A stretch of 64,000 bases of DNA from Isoetes taiwanensis (taxonomy: Eukaryota > Streptophyta > Lycopodiopsida > Isoetales > Isoetaceae), in contig JAJEKV010000180.1 in the NCBI GenBank assembly GCA_021234155.1, positions 188,001 to 252,000 on the forward strand, written 5' to 3'. Shown here one piece after another: positions 35,531-45,262 of the stretch. The position numbers and the translations under genes were made by a program. Every line of letters starts with the position of its first letter. Within the stretch, counting starts at the first letter, position 1. The notes beneath the pieces were generated by a model. The model was not told the origin of the DNA, searched no databases, and saw only the letters and a program-made list of their open reading frames with translations.

Positions 35531-36021
35531 CTAGAATACTAGTAAATTGCCCACCGTCAGTGGGCTTTACATGTGATTGTTCACAAACAATGGGGTAGTA
35601 ATGTGTTACCAGTAGTTTGAGGAGCCATGTAATAATTGAGTCCATCTAATAAGTGTTCATTTTGTATCTAAACAATGTTTGAAGAATGTTTCTCAATTTT
35701 GATCTCTCATGCGTGGAACTTTTGAGTCTCTTTAAGTCTACAATAAGTACAAAATGTCTAGGCCACTATGAGTTTGTTAGATCACGTTGTGCAATAGATA
35801 AAGTAAACTCCCTCTAAATTAATTTAATTGGGAGAGCGAAGTTGTCTGAAGTTGTCTTAGCTGTATGGAAGTTTAAAGAGATTAAGCATTGGAATATAAA
35901 TCAAGTAAAAAGGAGAAACAAATGAACGGTAATGGGTGAGAGCGCTACAATTGATTTTTTAGCCAAATCTCAAAGGAAAATATGAAACCCCCTTACATAT
36001 ATAAGAACCACAACTTCCATG
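35531..36021. other. Intergenic DNA
   Basis: AT-rich; no ORF or repeat recognised between the lectin duplication and the gag-only retrotransposon. Confidence 0.5.
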
Positions 36022-36026
36022 TAATA

Positions 36027-36690
36027 TGATATGGTGGTGCTCCGGGGAGCGGCTCAGGCTCATCACAACGGGAATTAATATTTTAAAAGTTAGTAAATAA
36101 CTTGTCAAGGATAGTTTAATGAATTATGATATTTGGGACATGGTAGGAAGTTAATATTTTAAGTTATGAACCATTGAAGTTTAAATTATAGTATTAAAAC
36201 CATGGCTGATAACGGGTCGCAAACCCATCAGACAAATTTGCCCGAGACTGTATCAGAGCCAAAGAATGCTCTCGGATCTTGAAAAAAAGGGCCGAACTGA
36301 CTCTGTAAAAGGTCGGAAGCAAGCTATTCGCAGTCGAATCTCTGATATTTCTGCTTTCTTACCTTTTTAATAGCTATTTGCATCCAGTAAAGGCCCATCT
36401 GGAAAAAGCTGATTCCTCCTTATAAATGCAATCATCTTCTGGTTTAGAAGTCACGGTTGAGTCCTTCGCGAAATCACTTGCCTTGTTTGCAATCAGAGCT
36501 GGTTGAGTCTATTCTTGAGTTTGTAATTCTGGGTTGCGGTTGTATAAGCAAGATAACGGTTTCTTGCTGGGAAAGCCTGAGCCCGGTTGGGTGGAGAGCA
36601 TAAGCCATGAAGGCTGGAACTTGTGGATTATTCTTTGGTTGATTTCTTTCTCTGATTCTTATTTAGTTATAAAATCTTGAAGTCGTATCA
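36027..36690 (+). repeat. 5' LTR, 664 bp
   Basis: Bounded by TG and CA, preceded by TAATA and followed after four bases by the primer site. Contains TTATAAATGC at about 36419, a candidate TATA box for element transcription. Confidence 0.9.
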
Positions 36691-36694
36691 AATT

Positions 36695-36706
36695 TGGTAT
36701 CAGAGC
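36695..36706 (+). promoter_or_regulatory. Primer-binding site
   Basis: TGGTATCAGAGC, complementary to the plant initiator tRNA-Met 3' end, four bases after the LTR. Confidence 0.9.
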
Positions 36707-36732
36707 CTCTTAATTCCAAAAACCTCTGGACA

Positions 36733-37920
36733 ATGTCTGCCAATCGCTTCGGCGTACTTGATCATCAGCATACCCAGGCTATGAGCAATGCCAGCTACAT
36801 AGCAGACCAAATGGCTATTCTTCCTTCTACCAATCCTGCAGAACATCAAAGACAACTGGAATACCTATGTCTGGCTTATAAATTTTTACCTGAGTCTTCT
36901 GTGCAAACGAATGCACAATCAAATCCATCCAGTCTGCCTCCAGAATCCTCTTGTAAATGGCTAGAAAAAGTTGCAGGAATGCCTACTTTCTCCGGTGAAA
37001 AGAGAAACCCGCCTACTGTCTTTGGATTCCTTTCTACATGGGAAAGTTATTTTGAATTAGTAAAAGCTACAGAAAAACAAAAGTTGCAGGCCATGGACAA
37101 ATATCTGACAGACATGGCAAGAACATGGTGGCAAGGAAGAAAAAGAATGGACCCAAAGATTTTGACATGGAAGAACTTCAAAGAAGCTTTTGAAGGTTAT
37201 AATTTGGCAGCTACTTACCATAATGACGTCAAACGAGAATGGGATTTATTCAAGCAAGGCGACAATGAATCAGTTTATCAGTACACATCGAAATTTCAGT
37301 ATTTGTCCACTCAAATGGATGGGTTAAGTGAGAAGGAAATATATACAAAGACTCAAAAATTCCTTGTACGCAGAATTACTTTATAGATCCTCAGACTTTG
37401 GAAGAAGCAACAAAGAAAGCTATAGCTGCAGAAAGGAAGTTAAATCCTGATTTTATAAACTGCAGTATATGCGAAGGATACCCTGAGGACAAAGGCAATG
37501 ACAAGACAAGCACGAAAAAGGCGAGCAATGGCAAGAATTCAGATACGAGAAAATAAAAGGTCTAGAGCAAGTGTGGGTGATAATCAAGACCAAGCCCAGA
37601 AAACAAAGTGGGATAATCAGTCTGACAGATCTTCATTCAAGAAAAGTGGGTGTTATTATTGCGGAGGACCACATCTTAAGGTAGACTGCCCGAAGTTAAA
37701 TGCAAAAAGAGATCAGAATGATCGGGGCAATCGGGAAGAACGAAGGGAACTAGTCAGAGCTGAGTATAGATCAAATCCTCGTTCCAGCGGACCTTCGGCC
37801 CAAATGACGCAGTTGGAAGAGCAACCGGCTGAGTCAAGTGCCAAAACGAATAAGCAAGTAACTTTTGCCGACGAAGTGCAAAAGGAAAGGGGGAAACTGC
37901 AAATTGCCTATTTGAAATAG
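36733..37920 (+). pseudogene. Retrotransposon Gag (capsid and zinc knuckle), frameshifted
   Basis: Start chosen at ATG 36733 (MSANRFGVLDHQ), the first after the primer site. Residues ~80-210 hold the Retrotrans_gag domain (PTFSGEKRNPPTVFGFLSTW, ARTWWQGRKR, TWKNFKEAFEGY, ESVYQYTSKFQYL). Near 37365 the frame is lost (TAG at 37384-37386), while the neighbouring frame continues sensibly (NYFIDPQTLEEATKKAIAAE) to about 37555 and then returns to the first frame. The C-terminus has a basic linker and a knuckle of the form CX2CX3HX4C (CYYCGGPHLKVDC), the arrangement common in plant Ty3/gypsy Gag. Ends at TAG 37918. Would assemble the virus-like particle; two compensating frame changes make it non-functional as written. 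Confidence 0.88.
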
Positions 37921-38102
37921 GATGTTAAACGGTAGCTCCATGAAGGAGAATAGGGCAAACTTTTAAGGTTTAAATACAACAACTATGTCTGCAGCATAGA
38001 TGTTGGTTTCATTGTTCATTATTAAAGTATATAAGGAAAAACTTTTAGCCTTAAGGGCTGGATCAATTTTTAGCCTAAAGGGTTGGACTTGAATATTTTT
38101 TA

Positions 38103-38260
38103 TTGTGGACTCAATCAGGGTTGCAACCATGGACTTGGTTGTGGTAGATATTTCTAGTTGTGGATTCAACTAGGGTTGCAACCATGGATTTGGTTGTGGT
38201 AGATATTTCTAGTTGAGGATTCAACTAGGGTTGCAACCATGGACTTGGTTGTGTCAAATT
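38103..38260 (+). repeat. Three tandem ~55-bp units between gag and 3' LTR
   Basis: Each unit contains CAACTAGGGTTGCAACCATG (first unit CAATCAGGG), then GGACTTGGTTGTGG and GATATTTCTAGTTG. The third is cut short. Located in the retrotransposon's 3' non-coding part. Confidence 0.9.
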
Positions 38261-38311
38261 TGCCATATAATTCCTTGATTGAGGACGATCAATCCCGGGA
38301 AGATGAGGAAT

Positions 38312-39502
38312 TGATATGGTGGTGCTCGGGGGAGTGGCTCAGGCTCATCACAACCGGAATAAATATTTTAAAAGTTAGTAAATAACTTGTCAAGGATAGT
38401 TTAATGAATTATGATATTTGGGTCATGGTAGGAAGTTAATATTTTAAGTTATGAACCATTGAAGTTTAAATTATAGTATTAAAACCATGGCTGATAACGG
38501 GTCGCGAACCCATCAGACGGAATTTGCCCGAGACTGTATCAGAGCCAAAGAATGCTCCCGGATCTTGAAAAAAAGGGCCGAACTGGCTCTGTAAAAGGTC
38601 GGAAGCAAGCTATTAGGAGCCGAATCTCTGATATTTCTGCTTTCTTACCTTTTTAATAACTATTTGCATCATGAACCCTGGTGGGGGTCACCCCAACCCA
38701 AGGCCTTACCACTAAACCACCACCGCGATGGGCGTCCTATACAATTGTACAGCGAGCCAGCATACTTATTACTGCTAAGGTTTTTCCCTCGAAAACCCTT
38801 TGGGGCAGGGGTTTTTTAATCCTGACAGTTATACGCTTGTTGCTCTCTTTTTGTTTGGGTCCCATAGGCCAATCGGTTTTCGTGGACGTTAAAAAATCTA
38901 TTCCATTCTATTCATTTTATCCCCTACAATGATATTATGATTTCTCAATGTCTATGAGATAATCTTTGAAAAGTAAGTGGACTTCCTCATACATTTAAAG
39001 TAGCCCTTGACTACTTAATTTTTGTGCTTCAATATCACCCTTTAGATGGACAATCCTCCCTAACCAACTAATGTTATCATATATAATGTGGTATATGTGA
39101 ACTATATTCTAAAGAATTAATTAAGATGATGATGTTCTTGACTTTTAAATGAGAGGTCATGTGGATCAATAATTAGCATCGACATAGCAGTCTATCTTAA
39201 TCTTCTTTAGTCATAGCTTTTCATATTTTCCCTTGGTTCATCTTGCATTTCTTTCTTAACTTTGGGAAGCTTTGAAATATGATGTCCAGTAAAGGCCCAT
39301 CCGAAAAAGCTGATTCCTCCTTATAAATGCAATCATCTTCTGGTTTAGAAGTCACGATTGAGTCCTTATGGTTTCTTGCTGGGAAAGCCTGAGCCCGGTT
39401 GGGTGGAGAGCATAAGCCGTGAAGGCTGGAACTTGTGGATTATTCTTTGGTTGATTTCTTTCTCTGATTCTTATTTAGTTATAAAATCTTGAAGTCGTAT
39501 CA
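38312..39502 (+). repeat. 3' LTR interrupted by a ~620-bp insertion
   Basis: 38312-38669 matches 36027-36386 and 39289-39502 matches the rest of the 5' LTR, except that about 90 bp (5' LTR ~36460-36550) are missing. Followed by the TAATA duplication. Confidence 0.9.
38670..39288 (-). mobile_element. Insertion in the 3' LTR with tRNA-like promoter motif (SINE-like?)
   Basis: The insertion is defined by the continuous 5' LTR sequence GCATCCAGTAAAGG. Its left end, read on the minus strand, contains TGGTTTAGTGGTAAGG (fits pol III box A) about 40 bases before GGTTCA, a truncated box B right at the junction. The rest (38750-39288) has no ORF. No target duplication is visible, so SINE identity is only a suggestion. 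Confidence 0.45.
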
Positions 39503-39507
39503 TAATA

Positions 39508-41174
39508 CCATATCAAAGGCAAAGCACTATAGTTTGGGCAACCGTCTAAGCAGGATCTATCTACATCTAGTATTAGTACTACCATTATACCTCACAAGAC
39601 TGGAATGGCACAAGATGGTTAACCACCCTAATAGGTTTCAAGTAGACCGCAACAATATACATAATTCTAAGGCAGTGACCATACGACGAATGGTCCCAAG
39701 AACAAACATATTTCCAAGGTTGACTAATATGGTTAAAGACATCAAGTACAGTTTTATACCTAAACTTTTATTTATGGTTAGCAGAAACTTGATCTTAACA
39801 AATATACGGCTAGCAAGGTATAGGCCAAATAATCTTCCAAGGCTTAGATATCAATTTCCTTATAACTTTCAATGGTCTAGGAATACCGGGCCCTGGTATC
39901 CCCCTGAAGGGTAATTCGTAACAGAACGCATGGCCCGATAGAGGCAGCCTTTTCCCTGGCCGATTTGATCTTCCGATCTACCCAAGACCGGATCTTAGCA
40001 CTGCTATGGATTTGCATTCCAAAAACAACTCTTGGAATCATAGCCTATTGAGAAAGCGAAGCTACAGATTGTTCCCAGGCAAAGGAGGTCGACTGGCAGA
40101 AGGAAGGTTCTTAACAAATACTGAACAAGCTTTTCTTCCCAGGGATTGATGGCCGAATTCTACAGTAAGGAACCGGATTTGAAGAACCCAATCAATTATT
40201 CATGGCAGGCTACAGGCTAAACCAACCAATTGGCTCTAGGCGTTGGATGCCTATCCTTCCTGCCTCAGGGTAATCAGAGTTAAGCAACCTAGCATAGTTT
40301 CTTTATCAAGCCCAAGGAATCATAGCAAACACAAGCTACAATTGGATCCGGAAGGAAGAAATCTGACGCCGACATCAGGATCGGCAGCATAAAAAATTCA
40401 ATTTTTGACGAAAAGCTTCTAGATTATACTACCAGGTTCAGTTCCCTCGGATTTAGACTATCTGTTCCCAGAGGTGGATAGGGTAGCTTTAAAATCTGCC
40501 AATTTTTAAATTTTTGGCTATCTGGGTGCCGGAATAACCGTCCATATGCCTCTAAGAAACTGGATAGAACGCAGAAGATGGCAAAACTGTGCAATTTGCT
40601 TCTGAAATCCGACCCAAAACTCTAAAAATCAGATACGGCACATATGTGCCCCCACATATTTCCATCAAACATTTCGGCAAATTCTTGCATAAATTCATAC
40701 ACTGCCCTGTATTGCCCTGTTTTTCGATCATGACTCTATGCCCTAATTGCATGGACCCCCGTATTTGGAGTCCGGGATCCGGTCTTTCTGGACAGATTTG
40801 ACTCGGTCTTTCCGGACTCCCGTGATCAGCCACGCCATGCCCATCAGAACGCGATGGGAGCCATCAACCCGGCCATGCCATTCCCGCATGCACCCGATGC
40901 CATTCGGGCATGCATCTGAACTGCGCGGTTCAACCGCGCATGAGCAAACCAGGGTCTGTTGCTCGTACCTCATTCTCACAAGTCCTGCAGGTCCGTGGTA
41001 CCTGCGGGCAGGTGTATTCAAGAGGGAATGACTTTTGAACGGACGTGAGGTGGTATTTCCGGGCAAGCGGGAACGGATTGGCAATGGTTGAATTCGTGGC
41101 CAATTTCCTCTGAATTTTTGATGCTCCTTTCATTCTGACCCTTTGAAGCGCCAGTGATTTGAGCAGCAGCAGCC
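39508..41174. other. Spacer upstream of the Mutator-like gene
   Basis: No recognised ORF. 40840-40945 has several nested short palindromic phrases (GCCATGCCATTCCCGCATGC, GATGCCATTCGGGCATGC, TGCGCGGTTCAACCGCGCA). One GGTGGTATTTCCGGGCAAG at 41049 resembles the minisatellite unit found at 44.4 kb. The left end of the Mutator-like element is presumably in here but could not be placed. Confidence 0.4.
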
Positions 41175-44100
41175 ATGGAGGCAGAGGAGGATGACCCCGA
41201 GTTGGACCAGGTAAGTTATTGTGATAGAGCAGCAAGATTGATAGAGCAGGCACCCGCATTTTTCAGAGTCTTTAGGTATGTTTTTGCATTTGTGATTTCC
41301 AGAAGCTTTTGATGCTCCCAGTTCAAGATCCCGTCCCTGGTCCGTTTTCTAGTTTGCAATTGCAATGGGAGATCGAGCATCATTCCTGTGTAGCGAAATC
41401 CACCACTCCACACCAATCTGTTCCTGTTCATGTATGCTATATCCCCACAAACAGGGTTGAGGATTTCGTGGAAGGGGAGCAGAATTTGCCAGGATGCAAT
41501 ACCACATTCCGGAAGCGTGGATCTCGGGGGAGAGAAGAGGGATCAGCCAAGAAGAAAGTTGACCAGCACGCACACTTGAAATTAACCAAGTAAGCCATTT
41601 CTTGTCTGATTGTCTGCTTTGGTTTGATTGTTTGAGATACACAAGTTAAGTTTGTTAGTAAGGAAGTCAGTTTCAGGTAGTTTGGCCCTACTTTTCCTTG
41701 CTTATGTTAATAATTAAAGTGGTCTTCTTCTTCTTTGTAGCTTCTTGTCTGATTGTCTGCTTTGGTTTGATTGTTTGAGATACACAAGTTAAGTTTGCTA
41801 GTGAAGAAATCAGTTTCAGTTAGTTTGGTCCTACTTTTCCTTGCTTATTGTTAATAATTAAAGTAGTCTTCTTCTTCTTTGTAGCTCTTTTGGTGCGGTA
41901 TGGCCCCGAGGATTATCGTGGAGCCTTTTCGTGATATCAAAGATAAAACATCCCGAGCTGCAATTGCTGAAGCTAAGAGGAAGGATCCTTCCTACTCAAA
42001 GAGGTGTAGAGGACCGAGTATTAGACGAGGTTGCAGGTGCCATTTTCAGGTCAAACAGTTGTATTTGAAGCCCGAGATATGTAAGATTACATTCTATGAG
42101 ATGAGACATATTGATAGTAAAGGCATGGTCTGCCATGGAATGGAGGATCCCCAATGCTTTAGAACAAGGCATGATGTAGCTCCATGGTTATCAAAGGGTA
42201 AGAAGACTTGGGCATACCAACAGTTGATCCATAACCACACTCCCCAGGAAGTCTATCGTCAACACCAGGAGCAATGGTCCTTAAAGCATAAGATGCATCC
42301 CAATGATCCCAAGAATAGAGATGAATTCCTGGCTATGGATGATCTGTATAACTTGTCCCGCAAGGTCGCTGCTGACACATGGATGCTACACAAGGATGTG
42401 GCCACAAGTGTGAGGATGTGGGTTGACTTACACCAGGAGGATGTGTTCTTGTATCAGGAGGGTGTTCCTTTTATTTTGGGCATCATCACCCCCTTTCAAA
42501 TGAAGATATTGTTGGAACATGGAAGGGGGAATGCTGTAGCCATGGACTAAACCTTCAAGACCAATGATCATTGTTACAGCTTGTATACCCTGCTAGTATA
42601 TGACACACATGGAAATGGTATCCCTGTTGCTTGGGTTCTAACCTCTAGTGCCACCCAGGAAGACATCCACCCTTGGCTGATGGCAATGAAGAACCGTATA
42701 CATAGAGAGGACCCATCATGGGAACCTTCATGTTTCATTGTGGATGACGCATAGGCTGAGATAAATGCCTTGAAGGACGTGTGGCCTACAGCCAATATTC
42801 AGTTGTGTATCTGGCATGTGAGAAGAAGCTGGATGAAGATGCTCTTGAAGCGTGTCAAGAATAAGAAGGTGAGAGGGGAAATGTTTAGGGACCTCGGGCA
42901 TATTATGTATGCCACTAGTGTGGAATGTGATCCAAGAAGGACGGCTGATTATGTGGAGGCTTGTCGTAAGGAGGCATTGAGAAAACTGGATGAATTCAAG
43001 GAAAAGTACAAGGTGTGGAAAAGGGTTGTGAGGTATATGAATAAGATTTGGACCAATAACATCACACATTGGATAATTGCGACAAGGATGTATCCTCACG
43101 CCAACCAGGAGACAAATGCTGGCATAGAGTCTTACCATGGCATAGGGGTCTCTAAGTATGCTTTGAGAGGAAGGCGAATTGATTGGCTGATTTACATGTT
43201 GACAAACATATTACAAACCCACATGTCATATAACAGGTTCATGAAGGACGAGGGTTTTAAAACCAACAAGAGACGGGAACACATAGTTGAGGCAGCCATT
43301 ATAGGTGCAAGAGACATTCCTGATGAAGCTGTTAGGTGGCTGAATTTCAAGGAAGGCAGGGCCGAGGTGTGGAGTCAGAACATGGATACTTGGGATGATA
43401 ACAGGGAGGCATTGCCTTATTTAGTAGATGTGGCACATGAGCATTGGTCCACTTGTGATTGTCCATGGGGTATGAAAGGGAATATGTGCAAGCACCAAGT
43501 TAAGGTGATCCGAATGATGGCCAAGTACAACGAGGGAGATTATTTAAGGTTTTGTGGAACATTACATGGATCTCAGGCTGGTGGGTTGTCGAACTTAAGG
43601 CGCTTTGCCGAAGCATATGATGATATCTTGCCTCCTTCAGAAGAAGGGCCATGCAATGGTCTTGCACTTGATGAAGAAATTATGGACCAAAGCATTGCTG
43701 GTTGTTTGAGTCAAAACCCAAAGGTTAAGGTACTAGCGAGCATAGATGACACAATGCATGCTATAAAGGAGACCATAGCTAGGAGGCCCCAACTATTGAC
43801 AGATGCTAGGTTCCTTTTGGCTAAACTTAGCAATAAGTTGGCAAGGCTAAGTGATAGCAAAACTGACAACACCAAGGCCCCTGGTCTAGCCATGGTTGAA
43901 GACTTTAGTGGGAATACCATTGTTAGGCCAATCCCTTTCGTGGAGAGCCGTAAGAAGAGGAAGAAGGCTAGTGCACTTAGTGTTTTCGCGAAGGAATGCG
44001 AAGACCACATTACAAAATGTGAAGGTATTGCATTTATTCCCATAGATACTTTTTGAAACGATTCATATTCTTATCTCTCGAATTCATGTCATGCCATTCT

Positions 44101-44299
44101 AGGTACAAATGGATGCACTGCAGAAGTCATGGCAACAGTGCTTGATGTTGATTCAGAGAGCACCAGCACCAGCAGAGACCCCGAACCAAAGATGGTAAAG
44201 AATGTTCACGTTGTCAGTGACGTGTCCTCGGATGATGACCCAGAAGACTCGGGAGGATACATTGGCCATGCATTTCCTAGGCATACCACCATAGGCTGA
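41175..44299 (+). pseudogene. Mutator-like (MULE) transposase gene with SWIM finger, two nonsense codons
   Basis: Four exons inferred: 41175-41210 (MEAEEDDPELDQ, GTAAGT donor), 41303-41589 (Cys/His-containing N-terminal domain, VHVCYIPTNRVEDFVEGEQ), 41885-44024, and 44103-44299 (acidic tail, ends GYIGHAFPRHTTIG). The third exon holds RRGCRCHF, the MULE catalytic core, then the zinc SWIM motif CDCPWGMKGNMCKH at about 43455-43495. First Asp: AMD before TFKTN (42545). Second: FIVDDA (42743). Then LCIWHVRRSW and Glu in NAGIESYHG (43125). TAA at 42548-42550 replaces an expected Ser right after the first Asp (sister gene: LDSTYKT). TAG at 42752-42754 follows the second Asp. Both are in the otherwise open frame. 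Exon 2 ends one base out of phase with exon 3, consistent with loss of a G at the donor. Recently dead transposase. Confidence 0.88.
41598..41886 (+). repeat. Tandem duplication of intron with splice acceptor (~143-bp unit)
   Basis: Both copies contain CTTGTCTGATTGTCTGC, GAGATACACAAGTTAAG, CCTACTTTTCCTTGC and the acceptor TTCTTCTTTGTAGCT, with a handful of differences. The second acceptor (41884) joins exon 3 of the transposase gene. The first (41740) is now inside the intron. Confidence 0.9.
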
Positions 44300-44403
44300 C
44301 GTTGCTATTATAATGTAATAGTTTATGATAATGTAATGGTTTATCATAATGTAATGGTTTATCTCAAATGTAATGGTTTTCAAAATCACACTTGGTCTCT
44401 TCA

Positions 44404-44990
44404 AATCTACACTTGGTATTTCTGGCCGATTCCTAGGTATTTCTGGCCAGATACCTTGGTATTTCGGCGCCGATACCCTTGGTATTTCCGGTATTTAAGG
44501 TATTTCGCCAATACCTTGGTATTTTTTTGAAATACCTTGGTATTTCTGGGCAGATAACATGGTATTTCTGGCCCATACCTTGGTATTTCTGGCCAATACC
44601 TTGGTATTTCGGGGCAATACTTTGGTATTTCTGGCCAATACCTTGGTATTTCTGGCCAGATGCCATGGTATTTCTGGCCAATACCTTGGTATTTCTGGCC
44701 AGATACCTTGGTATTTCTGGCCAAATACCTTGGTATTTCTGGCCAGATACCTTGGTATTTCTTGCCAAAACCTGCTACTATTTCTGGCCAATACCTTGGT
44801 TTTTTTATGAAATACCCTGGTATTTCTGGCCAGATACCATGGTATTTCTGGCCAATGCCTTGGTATTTCTGGCCAATACCTTGGTATTTCTAGCCAGTTT
44901 GGTATTTCTGGCCAAATACCTTGGTATTTCTGGCCACATACCTTGGTATTTCTTGCCAAAACCTGCTACTATTTCTGGCCAGAAACGTTG
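44404..44990 (+). repeat. Minisatellite array A, ~22-bp unit, about 25 copies
   Basis: Unit CCTTGGTATTTCTGGCCAGA plus TA, with variants (CCAATA, GGGCAATA, TTGCCAAAAC). Each unit junction contains ATACC-TT-GGTAT, a near palindrome. The array lies between the 3' ends of the convergent transposase and protease genes. Its open frames are a by-product of the repeat. Confidence 0.95.
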
Positions 44991-45262
44991 TTACTTAGAC
45001 AATTGCAATTAAAGCCATGGTATTTCTGGTAGCACATCCATACATAATCATGGTTCTTTTGTTCAGAAGTAACAGAAAAAGAAGGCCATGCTGCTGCAAA
45101 ATCTGCTGCAATGCTGCCACAAGTAACAGAAAAAAATCTGCCACAATGTTACTGCAAAATCTGCTGCTTACAGCAGCAATTGCTGAAGAGTTCAAATAGA
45201 TGTTCAAAAACTAAACAAGCAACAGATCTCTTTCACATTTCAGAATCTAATTTCAGGAAATT

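Larger units (their letters stand above)
36027..39502 (+). mobile_element. Gag-only LTR retrotransposon (TR-GAG type) with TAATA target duplication
   Basis: 5' LTR 36027-36690 (TGATATGG...GTCGTATCA); primer site at 36695; gag; three tandem repeats; purine-rich tract GGAAGATGAGGA just before the 3' LTR; 3' LTR 38312-39502. The 5-bp sequence TAATA is repeated at 36022-36026 and 39503-39507. The internal part is only 1.6 kb and has no protease, RT, RNase H or integrase, so it must be moved by another element's enzymes. The 3' LTR holds a ~620-bp insertion and lacks ~90 bp present in the 5' LTR. Confidence 0.93.

Noticed and set aside
41049-41067. Left terminal inverted repeat of the Mutator-like element pairing with array B
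   Set aside because: Only one unit-like match (GGTGGTATTTCC); too short to define an element end.
44407-45012. Long open frames on both strands across array A (PWYFWPIPWYF / ARNTKVSGQKYQG repeats)
   Set aside because: They arise in several frames on both strands from a tandem unit without stops; no start context, splice sites or domain.
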